A DNA stretch of 64,000 nucleotides from Sinorhizobium psoraleae. GTDB taxonomy: Bacteria > Pseudomonadota > Alphaproteobacteria > Rhizobiales > Rhizobiaceae. Position 1 is the first letter of the stretch; each line of letters opens with the position of its first letter. The stretch is taken from assembly GCF_013283645.1 (NCBI RefSeq), contig NZ_JABEKV010000003.1:620001-684000 (forward strand), written 5' to 3'. This document shows positions 25,834 through 33,515 of this stretch, one piece after another. Made by a program: the position numbers and the translations under genes. The notes beneath the pieces were generated by a model. The model saw nothing but the letters and a program-made list of their open reading frames with translations, was not told the origin of the DNA and made no database searches.

Positions 25834-27309
25834 ATGACGGTCCCACTGCTCAGCCTCATCGTCTTCATGCCGGCCGCCGGGGCGGCGCTCCTGATGTTTC
25901 TGCGCAACGACGATGCGGTCCGGTGGACGGCGCTCGGTTTCACCGTTCTCGATTTCGCTCTCTCGATCGTGATGCTTGCCGGCTTCGACACCACGACGCA
26001 TGAGATGCAGTTCACCGAGAGGCGCCCGTGGGTGCCCGCCCTCGGCATCACCTATGCGCTCGGCGTCGACGGGATCAGCGCGCTTTTCGTGTTCCTGACC
26101 GCGCTGTTGGGCTGGATCTGCGTGCTTGCCTCATGGGTAGCGATCGACCGCAAGGTGAAGGAGTTCATGATCAGTCTGCTCGCCATGCAGGCGCTGGTGC
26201 TGGGGGTATTCTGCGCGCTCGATCTTTTCCTGTTCTATGTCTTCTGGGAGGCGATGCTGATCCCGATGTACCTGATCATCGGTGTCTGGGGCGGCGACGG
26301 TCGGGTCTATGCGGCGTTCAAGTTCTTCCTTTACACGCTGGCGGGTAGCCTCCTGTTCCTGGTCGGCGTCATTGTTCTCTATTTCCAGGGCGGCGAGACC
26401 TTCGACATCCTCGCTCTGACAGCGCAGGATCTGCCGTTCCAGGTTCAGTCCTGGCTGTTCTTCGCCTTCCTCATCGCTTTTGCGGTCAAGGTACCCATGG
26501 TTCCGGTCCATACCTGGCTGCCGGACGCCCATGTGCAGGCGCCGACGGCGGGCAGCATCATTCTTGCCGGCGTGCTCCTGAAGATGGGCGCCTACGGGTT
26601 CCTGCGGTTCTCGCTGCCGATGCTACCGGAGGCGTCGGTGTATTATTCGACGCTGATGCTGGCGCTTTCGGCGCTGGCGATCGTTTATGGCGGGTTTCTC
26701 GCGCTGGCGCAGGACGACCTGAAGAAACTGGTGGCCTATTCGAGCATCAGCCACATGGGCTTCGTCACCATGGGCATCTTTGCGCTGAACCTCCGCGGGC
26801 TCGAAGGCGGCATCCTGCAGATGTTCAATCACGGCGTGACGACCGGCGCCCTTTTCCTGTTCGTCGGCCTGATCTACGAACGGACCCATACCCGCAGCAT
26901 CGCCGACTATGGCGGGCTGATGAAGGTGGCGCCGGTCTATACCGCGTTCCTCGCGCTGTTCACGCTGTCGTCGATGGCGTTACCGGGAACGAATTCGTTC
27001 GTGGGCGAGTTGCTCGTGCTGTCGGGCGGGTTTGCGGCAAACTTCGCCGTCGGCGCTGCCGCCGTCCTGGGCGCATTGCTGGGCGCGGCCTACCTGCTTG
27101 GCATGTACAGGAAGGTCGCGCTTGGTCCGGTCAGCGCCCGCGCCCAGTTCAAGATACACGACGTAAACGGTCGCGAGATCACTGCGATCCTGCCGCTGGC
27201 CGTCTTCGTGCTTTGGGTCGGGCTCTATCCAAAGCCATTTCTCGACGTCATGGACGCCTCGGTGAAACATCTGCTGACGCAGGTGCATGACAGGGAGAGC
27301 GGCCAATGA
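25834..27309 (+). CDS. nuoM: NADH-quinone oxidoreductase subunit M
   Basis: The 491-residue membrane protein is a standard NuoM: VDGISALFVFLTALLGW, LFLFYVFWEAMLIPMYLIIGVWGG (conserved Glu), FAVKVPMVPVHTWLPDAHVQAPTAGSIILAGVLLKMGAYGFLRF and LVAYSSISHMGFV. It is one of the proton-pumping antiporter-like subunits of complex I. A much longer open frame starts at 25552 inside the previous gene, but the family-like N-terminus starts at the ATG at 25834. The stop overlaps nuoN by ATGA. Confidence 0.96.
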   Translation: MTVPLLSLIVFMPAAGAALLMFLRNDDAVRWTALGFTVLDFALSIVMLAGFDTTTHEMQFTERRPWVPALGITYALGVDGISALFVFLTALLGWICVLASWVAIDRKVKEFMISLLAMQALVLGVFCALDLFLFYVFWEAMLIPMYLIIGVWGGDGRVYAAFKFFLYTLAGSLLFLVGVIVLYFQGGETFDILALTAQDLPFQVQSWLFFAFLIAFAVKVPMVPVHTWLPDAHVQAPTAGSIILAGVLLKMGAYGFLRFSLPMLPEASVYYSTLMLALSALAIVYGGFLALAQDDLKKLVAYSSISHMGFVTMGIFALNLRGLEGGILQMFNHGVTTGALFLFVGLIYERTHTRSIADYGGLMKVAPVYTAFLALFTLSSMALPGTNSFVGELLVLSGGFAANFAVGAAAVLGALLGAAYLLGMYRKVALGPVSARAQFKIHDVNGREITAILPLAVFVLWVGLYPKPFLDVMDASVKHLLTQVHDRESGQ

Positions 27310-28745
27310 CCGCCGCTGAGCTTTTCCAGTCGGTTCTGGCAAGCCTGCCCGAGATCGTCGTGGTCACCGGGGCCTGCATCCTGCTGATCGTGGGACAGCT
27401 TGTGCCGAAGGGGCAGGAACATTTCCTTGTCTGGGCTTCCGTGGCGGTGGTGCTGATTGCCGCCTTGCTGACACTCATGCTGGCGGGCGAAGTGCGGCCA
27501 GCCTACACGGGCATGTTCATCGCCGACCGCTTCGCGGTCTTCTTCAAGTTCGTGTTCTACCTTGCGACCGTCCTCACATTCCTGCTTTCGCGAAAATATG
27601 CCGACATAGAAGGGATCGGGAGCAGCGAATATTATGTCCTGCTGCTCTTCGCACTTTCGGGCATGATGATCCTGGCCTCGGCGACCGATCTCCTGTCGAT
27701 CTATGTGGGCCTCGAACTGATGGTACTGTGCACCTATGTGCTGACCGGCTTTCTGCGGGGAGAGCGGCGGTCCAACGAAGCGGCGCTGAAATACGTCATC
27801 CTTGGCGCGGCCTCGACCGGGATCTTTCTTTACGGCGTTTCGCTGGTCTATGGCCTTACCGGCACCACACAATTGGACGCGATGGCCGCGGCGGTGAGCG
27901 GCAATCCCCTCGATCCGGGACTGTTGCTGGCGGTGGTCTTCATCGTTGCCGGGCTGGTCTTCAAGGTCGGCGCGGTGCCGTTCCATATGTGGGTGCCAGA
28001 CGTCTATGAAGGCGCGCCGACGACGATCACCGCCTTCATGTCGGTCGGCCCCAAGGCGGCGGGCTTTGCGGTGATCCTGCGCGTGTTCCTCAACCCTCTG
28101 GTCGCAGCCTCGGACGTTTGGATCATCGTCGCGGTGATTGCGGTGGTGACAATGGCGCTCGGCAGTTTCGTGGCGCTGGTGCAGGATAATTTCAAGCGCG
28201 TCCTCGCCTATTCGAGCATCGCCCATGCCGGCTTCGCCATCCTCGGCGTGGTGGCCGGCGGTCAGGACGGCATCGCCAGCGTGATGTTCTATCTTCTGAT
28301 CTACGCTTTCATGAACCTCGGCATCTTCGGCACCGTCATCATGATGCGGAACGGCGATTTCTCGGGCGAGGTCATCGAAGATTACGCGGGTTTCGCCAAG
28401 TCGTATCCCGGTCTGGCATTTCTGATGCTGCTCTTTCTGTTCTCGCTGGCCGGTATTCCGCCGACGGCCGGATTCTTTGCCAAGTTCTACGTGCTGGTAG
28501 CACTTGTCGAGCAAGGTTTTGTCATGCTGGCGGTGATTGCCGTGCTGCTGAGTGCCGTCGCCGCCTACTTTTACATCCGCATTGTCATGGTGATCTACAT
28601 GCGCGAGCCGGAGAGAACGTTCGAACCGGCGTTGACGCCCCTGGTCCGCGCCACGCTCGCCTTCACCGCCGCCGGCACCATCGGCATCGGCCTGTTTCCG
28701 GCGTGGTTTCTGGGGCTTGCTCAGCGCTCGGTCTTCGGCGGCTAA
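27306..28745 (+). CDS. nuoN: NADH-quinone oxidoreductase subunit N
   Basis: The 479-residue membrane protein has NuoN hallmarks: LLSIYVGLELMVLCTYVLTGF (conserved Glu), NEAALKYVILGAASTGIFLYGVSLVYG, GLVFKVGAVPFHMWVPDVYEGAPTTITAFMSVGPKAAGF and VLAYSSIAHAGFAILG. It is the antiporter-like subunit next to NuoK in complex I. Here nuoN is not the last nuo gene as in many bacteria; it is followed by 255 bp with a repeat and then by nuoA, so the membrane-arm genes come before the hydrophilic-arm genes. Confidence 0.96.
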   Translation: MTAAELFQSVLASLPEIVVVTGACILLIVGQLVPKGQEHFLVWASVAVVLIAALLTLMLAGEVRPAYTGMFIADRFAVFFKFVFYLATVLTFLLSRKYADIEGIGSSEYYVLLLFALSGMMILASATDLLSIYVGLELMVLCTYVLTGFLRGERRSNEAALKYVILGAASTGIFLYGVSLVYGLTGTTQLDAMAAAVSGNPLDPGLLLAVVFIVAGLVFKVGAVPFHMWVPDVYEGAPTTITAFMSVGPKAAGFAVILRVFLNPLVAASDVWIIVAVIAVVTMALGSFVALVQDNFKRVLAYSSIAHAGFAILGVVAGGQDGIASVMFYLLIYAFMNLGIFGTVIMMRNGDFSGEVIEDYAGFAKSYPGLAFLMLLFLFSLAGIPPTAGFFAKFYVLVALVEQGFVMLAVIAVLLSAVAAYFYIRIVMVIYMREPERTFEPALTPLVRATLAFTAAGTIGIGLFPAWFLGLAQRSVFGG

Positions 28746-28878
28746 TCGATTGGATTTGCAATGATCCGCCCGGCGGAATAGACTGACTGGTCAAGAAAGG
28801 ATTGCCCAAGTCGGCTTTCCGGGCGACCGCATCACCGGTCCCGAACTGGATCGGTCTCGGCGCGAGCAAAGCCCTACT

Positions 28879-28980
28879 GCATGTATCCTTAAACCCTAGC
28901 CGGTTTAAGAGTAAAAACATGCAGCATTCAAAGTGCTACAGCGTCCTTTGCGCGTCCGAGAAGACGCGCGGCGCCGCAGG
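28879..28980. repeat. Full-length composite palindromic repeat (family A) between nuoN and nuoA
   Basis: Hairpin 1 is CTTAAACC (28888-28895) with GGTTTAAG (28902-28909). The linker reads AAAAACATGCAGCATTCAAAGTGCTACAGCG. Hairpin 2 is GCGCGTC, CGAGAA, GACGCGC and ends GGCGCCGCAGG. With the copy at 60362-60463 this defines the full element of about 100 bp. It divides the nuo genes into two blocks. The remainder of 28746-29000 shows no gene. Confidence 0.85.
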
Positions 28981-29000
28981 TGGGTGACGGGGACGGAATT

Positions 29001-29366
29001 ATGACCCCAATGGAATTCCTGCCGGTTCTTTTCATGGTCGCCGGAATTGTTCTGGTGGCGCTGGCGACGCTTTTTGTCTCTTCGCTGCTGCGCCCGTCCA
29101 ATCCCTATCCCGCGAAGAACATGCCCTATGAATGCGGCATGGACCCGGCTGGCGAGGCCGCCAGCGGCCGCCTGAGGGTGCAGTTCTTCATTCTTGCGAT
29201 CCTGCTGGTGGTCTTCGATGTCGAGGCGATGTTCCTCTTTCCCTGGGCTGTCGTCCTGAAAGAGATCGGGCTGGTAGGCTATGTCGAGATGTTCGTCTTC
29301 ATGTTGCTGCTTATCGTGGGCTTCGCCTACGCCTGGCTGAAAGGGGCGCTGGAATGGGAGGCGTAA
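29001..29366 (+). CDS. nuoA: NADH-quinone oxidoreductase subunit A
   Basis: The 121-residue protein has three membrane helices and the NuoA signature [20 protein letters not shown] followed by [28 protein letters not shown], including the conserved Cys loop near the quinone entry and the Asp-Glu helix. A GTG at 28980 is in frame, but the ATG at 29001 starts the standard N-terminus. It overlaps nuoB by 13 bp. Confidence 0.96.
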   Translation: MTPMEFLPVLFMVAGIVLVALATLFVSSLLRPSNPYPAKNMPYECGMDPAGEAASGRLRVQFFILAILLVVFDVEAMFLFPWAVVLKEIGLVGYVEMFVFMLLLIVGFAYAWLKGALEWEA

Positions 29367-29857
29367 ACAACGCGATCCGCGACAGCGTTCTGTTCACCAC
29401 GGCCGACAGCATCATCAACTGGGGCCGAAGATCGGCGCTGTGGCCGGAGACCTTCGGAATTGCCTGCTGCGCCATCGAGATGATCTCCGCGGGGTGCGCC
29501 CGCTACGATCTCGACCGGTTCGGCGTGGTGTTCCGGCCGTCGCCGCGTCAATCGGATGTGATGATCATCGCCGGCACCATAACGCGGAAGTTCGCGCCAG
29601 TGGTGCGCCGGCTCTACGACCAGATGCCGGAGCCGCGCTGGGTCATCGCCATGGGCACCTGCGCCATCTCGGGTGGGGTCTACAACACTTATGCCGTGGT
29701 ACAGGGCGCGGAAACCTTCGTGCCGGTGGACGTGCATGTGCCCGGCTGTCCGCCGCGGCCCGAGGCGCTTATGCACGGCTTCCTTCTGCTTCAGGAGAAG
29801 ATCAAGAAGTCCAGGGCGCTCGCCGGGACGCCGCTGGAGAGGATCGCCCTGCCATGA
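29354..29857 (+). CDS. nuoB: NADH-quinone oxidoreductase subunit B
   Basis: The 167-residue protein carries the ligands of the terminal 4Fe-4S cluster N2: the tandem Cys in [20 protein letters not shown] and [11 protein letters not shown]2 passes electrons to ubiquinone at the junction with NuoD and NuoH. The gene starts inside the end of nuoA (ATG at 29354) and its stop overlaps the nuoC start. The frame is open further upstream, but that part is only the shadow of nuoA. Confidence 0.96.
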   Translation: MGGVNNAIRDSVLFTTADSIINWGRRSALWPETFGIACCAIEMISAGCARYDLDRFGVVFRPSPRQSDVMIIAGTITRKFAPVVRRLYDQMPEPRWVIAMGTCAISGGVYNTYAVVQGAETFVPVDVHVPGCPPRPEALMHGFLLLQEKIKKSRALAGTPLERIALP

Positions 29858-30390
29858 GCGCGGAGACGTCTCTCATCCGCACCTTGATCACGGAACGTTT
29901 CGGAGGGGCAATCGAAGAGCTCGGCTTCTCGCACGGGGTTCACGCTTTTGCCTCTCCGCCCGACAAGCTCGTCGAGCTTTGTCGTTTCCTGAAGGAACAC
30001 CCGGCACTGCGGTTCGATTTCCTGTCCGACATCTGCGGGGTCGATCACCACCCCGAGGCACCGCGATATGAGGCGGTTTACCACCTCTATTCGCTGCCGA
30101 ACAAATGGCGCGTTCGGATCAAGTGCCGCCTCGGCGATCCGCCGCGGGTACCCTCGGTGACGGGGGTCTGGCGCACCGCCAACTGGCATGAGCGCGAGGC
30201 CTGGGACATGTACGGGATCAGGTTCGAAGGCCATCCCGACCTGCGCCGGATCTACATGTGGGAAGGGTTCGAGGGCTTCCCGCAGCGCAAGGATTTTCCG
30301 CTCCGGGGCTACAAGGACGAGCTGAACCCGTTCGGCGCCGAAGGCGCACCGCCGACCCAGCCAGACCTTGCCACCAAGGACATCCCTTAG
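29854..30390 (+). CDS. nuoC: NADH-quinone oxidoreductase subunit C
   Basis: The 178-residue protein is the 30-kDa subunit of complex [86 protein letters not shown], the last stretch being the family signature. It is a separate gene, not fused to nuoD as in enterobacteria. Its stop touches a palindromic element (30392-30435) that separates it from nuoD. Confidence 0.95.
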   Translation: MSAETSLIRTLITERFGGAIEELGFSHGVHAFASPPDKLVELCRFLKEHPALRFDFLSDICGVDHHPEAPRYEAVYHLYSLPNKWRVRIKCRLGDPPRVPSVTGVWRTANWHEREAWDMYGIRFEGHPDLRRIYMWEGFEGFPQRKDFPLRGYKDELNPFGAEGAPPTQPDLATKDIP

Positions 30391-30391
30391 A

Positions 30392-30435
30392 GCGGGATGA
30401 GGAAAAGTGTGTGCGGTTTTCCGCCCGCATCCCGC
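30392..30435. repeat. Nested hairpin element between nuoC and nuoD (family B)
   Basis: Outer arms GCGGGATG (30392-30399) and CATCCCGC (30428-30435) enclose inner arms GGAAAA (30401-30406) and TTTTCC (30417-30422). The pattern matches from memory a common rhizobial intergenic palindrome (AGCGGGATGAGGAAAAGTGT). It starts two bases after the nuoC stop codon, inside an otherwise tightly packed operon. Confidence 0.8.
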
Positions 30436-30479
30436 ATCAACTGATTTAACGGAGGCCGCTCGACACCGGGAAATGTGAG

Positions 30480-31694
30480 ATGACCGAAGTCACTGAGCTC
30501 ATGAGGCCGCAAGGCGAGGCACTCGACACCAAGGAGGTGCTTCTCAATCTCGGCCCGCAACATCCCAGCACGCATGGGGTGCTGCGGCTCGTCCTCGAGC
30601 TGGACGGCGAGTATGTCTCCCGCGTCGACCCGCATATCGGTTATCTGCACCGCGGCACCGAGAAACTGGCCGAGAGCTTCACCTACACCCAGATATTCCC
30701 GCTCACCGACAGGCTCGACTATGTCTGCCCGCCCTCGAACAACCTGGCCTTCGCGCTGGCAGTCGAGAAGCTCCTGGGCATCGAAGCGCCGATCCGCGCG
30801 CAGTATATACGCGTGCTCATGGCGGAACTGGCGCGGATCTCCGGCCATCTGCTGATCACCGGCGCGCTGCCGATGGATCTCGGCGCCATGACCGCGCTGC
30901 TTTATGCCATGCGCGAGCGCGAAATGATCATGGACCTGTTGGAGATGGTCAGCGGGGCGCGGATGCATACCTCCTTCTGCCGGGTCGGCGGTGTGCGCGA
31001 GGATCTTCCGGACGGCTTCTTCCCGAAGATCAGAGAGTTCTGCGACATCTTCCCGAACCGGATCCGCGACTACGAACGGCTGCTCGAGAACAACCGCGTG
31101 TTCCTGAAGCGCACCGAGGGGATCGGGGTGATCTCCGCCGAGGACGGCATTGACCTTGGCCTGAGCGGCCCGAACCTGCGCGCCTCGGGCGTAGACTGGG
31201 ATATCCGGCGCGACGAGCCCTACGAAATCTACGATCGGCTCGACTTCAAGGTCATTACCCGGAACGAGGGCGATTGTTACGCGCGCTGGCAATGCCGGGT
31301 CGAGGAGATGCGCGAAAGCGTCCGGATCATCGAGCAATGTCTCGACCAGATGCCCGAAGGGCCATTCCAAATCGACATGCCGACCATCGCCTTCCCGGTG
31401 GACAAGGAGCGGGTGCATTGCTCGATGGAGGCGCTGATCCAGCATTTCGACCTGTCGGCCTATGGCTTCAATGTGCCGAAGGGCGAGGTCTATTCGGCGA
31501 TCGAGGCGCCAAAGGGCGAACTCGGCTTCTACATCATCAGCGACGGGTCGCCGAAACCGTTCCGCATGAAGGTGCGGGCACCCTCGTTCGTCAACCTTCA
31601 GGCACTCTTCGGGGTCACCAACGCCCACTATCTGGCGGACATGATCGCCGTGCTCGGCAGCCTCGATCCTGTCATGGCGGAGGTGGACAAGTAG
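30480..31694 (+). CDS. nuoD: NADH-quinone oxidoreductase subunit D
   Basis: The 404-residue 49-kDa subunit has LNLGPQHPSTHGVLRLVLELDGE (quinone-site His), HIGYLHRGTEKLAE and the C-terminal GELGFYIISDGSPKPFRMKVRAPSFVNLQAL. Together with NuoB it forms the quinone-binding chamber of complex I. The length is standard. The start has only weak ribosome-binding sequence nearby (GGAGG about 20 nt upstream). Confidence 0.96.
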   Translation: MTEVTELMRPQGEALDTKEVLLNLGPQHPSTHGVLRLVLELDGEYVSRVDPHIGYLHRGTEKLAESFTYTQIFPLTDRLDYVCPPSNNLAFALAVEKLLGIEAPIRAQYIRVLMAELARISGHLLITGALPMDLGAMTALLYAMREREMIMDLLEMVSGARMHTSFCRVGGVREDLPDGFFPKIREFCDIFPNRIRDYERLLENNRVFLKRTEGIGVISAEDGIDLGLSGPNLRASGVDWDIRRDEPYEIYDRLDFKVITRNEGDCYARWQCRVEEMRESVRIIEQCLDQMPEGPFQIDMPTIAFPVDKERVHCSMEALIQHFDLSAYGFNVPKGEVYSAIEAPKGELGFYIISDGSPKPFRMKVRAPSFVNLQALFGVTNAHYLADMIAVLGSLDPVMAEVDK

Positions 31695-31711
31695 CAGGAG
31701 ATTTAAACGCG

Positions 31712-32224
31712 ATGACCATGCGCGAAGAGATCGAACAGGCGGCGGCGCGGTATCCCGACCAGCGCTCGGCGATCATGCCCGCGCTCCTGATCGCGCAGAA
31801 GGAACATGGCCATCTGCCCGGCCCGGTGCTGGAAGAGGTCGCCGACATCCTCGGCGTCGAGCGGATCTGGGTCTACGAACTGGCGACCTTCTACACCCTC
31901 TTCCATACCGAGCCGGTGGGCATGTTCCATCTGCAGCTCTGCGACAATGTCTCCTGCATGCTGTGCGGCTGCGAGAACCTGCTGAGGCATCTAGAGGATG
32001 TCCTCGGGATCAAGAAGGGCGGCACGACCACGGACGGGCTGTTCACGCTTTCGACCGTCGAATGCCTCGGCGCTTGCGAGATGGCCCCGGTGATGCAGGT
32101 CGGCGACGACTATCACGGCGACCTCGACATTGCCCGGGTCGACGCGCTTTTGGACAGGCTGCGCGCGACGGTGCGGCAAGCGACTGGCGCCGATCTCGCC
32201 GCCGCAGGGTTGCCGGGAGAATAG
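31712..32224 (+). CDS. nuoE: NADH-quinone oxidoreductase subunit E
   Basis: The 170-residue 24-kDa subunit has the thioredoxin-like 2Fe-2S domain with ligands in CDNVSCML and STVECLGACEMAP, forming cluster N1a beside the FMN subunit. The N-terminal helical part (MREEIEQAAARYPDQRSAIMPALLIAQKEHGHLP) is also typical. CAGGAG lies 11 nt upstream of the ATG at 31712. It is followed by nuoF after 4 bp. Confidence 0.95.
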   Translation: MTMREEIEQAAARYPDQRSAIMPALLIAQKEHGHLPGPVLEEVADILGVERIWVYELATFYTLFHTEPVGMFHLQLCDNVSCMLCGCENLLRHLEDVLGIKKGGTTTDGLFTLSTVECLGACEMAPVMQVGDDYHGDLDIARVDALLDRLRATVRQATGADLAAAGLPGE

Positions 32225-32228
32225 CGCC

Positions 32229-33494
32229 ATGTTCGAGCCGGTACTTCTCAAGAATATCGACATGCCGGACGGTCATTTGCTGTCGACCTATGAGGCTGGC
32301 GGCGGCTACCAGGCGCTGGCGAAGGCGCTCAACGAGTACACGCCCGACGAGGTCGTGGAGCTCGTCAAGCAGTCCAACCTGCGCGGTCGCGGCGGTGCCG
32401 GATTTCCGACCGGCATGAAATGGAGTTTCGTGCCGAAAGGGGCCGACAAGCCGAAGTACCTGTGCTGCAACGCGGACGAAGGAGAGCCCGGCACCTTCAA
32501 GGACCGGATCATAATGGAGCGCGATCCGCACCAGCTCATCGAGGGGCTGGCGGTCAGCGCCTACGCGATCGGCGCCGAAACCGCCTATGTCTACATCCGC
32601 GGGGAATATGTGACCGCGATCCGTCGCCTGGAGCAGGCGATCGCCGAGGCTCATGAAAGGGGCTATCTGGGATCGAGTATTCTGGGATCGGATTTCAATT
32701 TCGCCGTGCACATTCACTGCGGCGCCGGCGCATATATCTGCGGCGAGGAGACGGCGATGCTCGAGTCGCTGGAGGGCAAACGGGCGCAGCCGCGATTGAA
32801 ACCGCCGTTCCCGGCCGTGGCCGGGCTCTACGCCAGCCCCACGGTCATCAACAATGTCGAGACGCTCGCTTGCGTGCCGCATATCGTAATGCACGGGCCG
32901 GAATGGTTCCGGGACATCGGTCCGAACAAGAGCCCCGGTCCGAAGCTCTATTGCGTGAGCGGGCAGGTGCGCAAACCCGGTCTCTACGAATTGCCGATGG
33001 GCATACCGCTGCGCGAGCTCGTCGAGAACCACGCCGGCGGTCCGCTGCCGGGACGCAGGATCAAGGCGGTGATTCCGGGCGGCGTCTCGGCACCGGTCAT
33101 CCCGGAGTCCGGGCTGGAAGTGGGGATGGATTTCGACTCGCTGGCCGCCGCCGGATCGATGCTCGGCTCGGCCGGCGTGATCGTGGTCGACGACTCCACC
33201 TGCATGGTCAAGGTCGCCACCCGGATCATCGAGTTCTTCCACCACGAGTCCTGCGGCAAGTGCACGCCGTGCCGGGAGGGATTGAACTGGGTCGTGAAAG
33301 TCCTGCGCCGGATTGAGGCGGGCGAGGGCGAGCCGGGCGATCTGGAGCAACTGGAGATGCTCTGCAAGGGCATTTTCGGCAACACGTTCTGTGCCTTGGG
33401 CGACGGCGCGGCAATGGGCTTGCGGGCCGCCCTTAAGCATTTCCGCGACGAATTCGTCACCCATATCGAGGAGCGGAGGTGCCCGTTCCACTGA
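32229..33494 (+). CDS. nuoF: NADH-quinone oxidoreductase subunit F (NADH/FMN-binding)
   Basis: The 421-residue 51-kDa subunit has the NADH/FMN site (LRGRGGAGFPTGMKWSF, CNADEGEPGTFKDR, GAGAYICGEETAMLESLEG) and the 4Fe-4S N3 ligands in ESCGKCTPCREG and NTFCALGDGA. It oxidises NADH at the tip of the hydrophilic arm. The frame is open from 32130, but the ATG at 32229 right after nuoE gives the standard start. A complete NADH module means this enzyme, unlike ferredoxin- or F420-type relatives, should use NADH. Confidence 0.96.
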   Translation: MFEPVLLKNIDMPDGHLLSTYEAGGGYQALAKALNEYTPDEVVELVKQSNLRGRGGAGFPTGMKWSFVPKGADKPKYLCCNADEGEPGTFKDRIIMERDPHQLIEGLAVSAYAIGAETAYVYIRGEYVTAIRRLEQAIAEAHERGYLGSSILGSDFNFAVHIHCGAGAYICGEETAMLESLEGKRAQPRLKPPFPAVAGLYASPTVINNVETLACVPHIVMHGPEWFRDIGPNKSPGPKLYCVSGQVRKPGLYELPMGIPLRELVENHAGGPLPGRRIKAVIPGGVSAPVIPESGLEVGMDFDSLAAAGSMLGSAGVIVVDDSTCMVKVATRIIEFFHHESCGKCTPCREGLNWVVKVLRRIEAGEGEPGDLEQLEMLCKGIFGNTFCALGDGAAMGLRAALKHFRDEFVTHIEERRCPFH

Positions 33495-33515
33495 AGGATG
33501 GGGCTGGGAGGAAAT

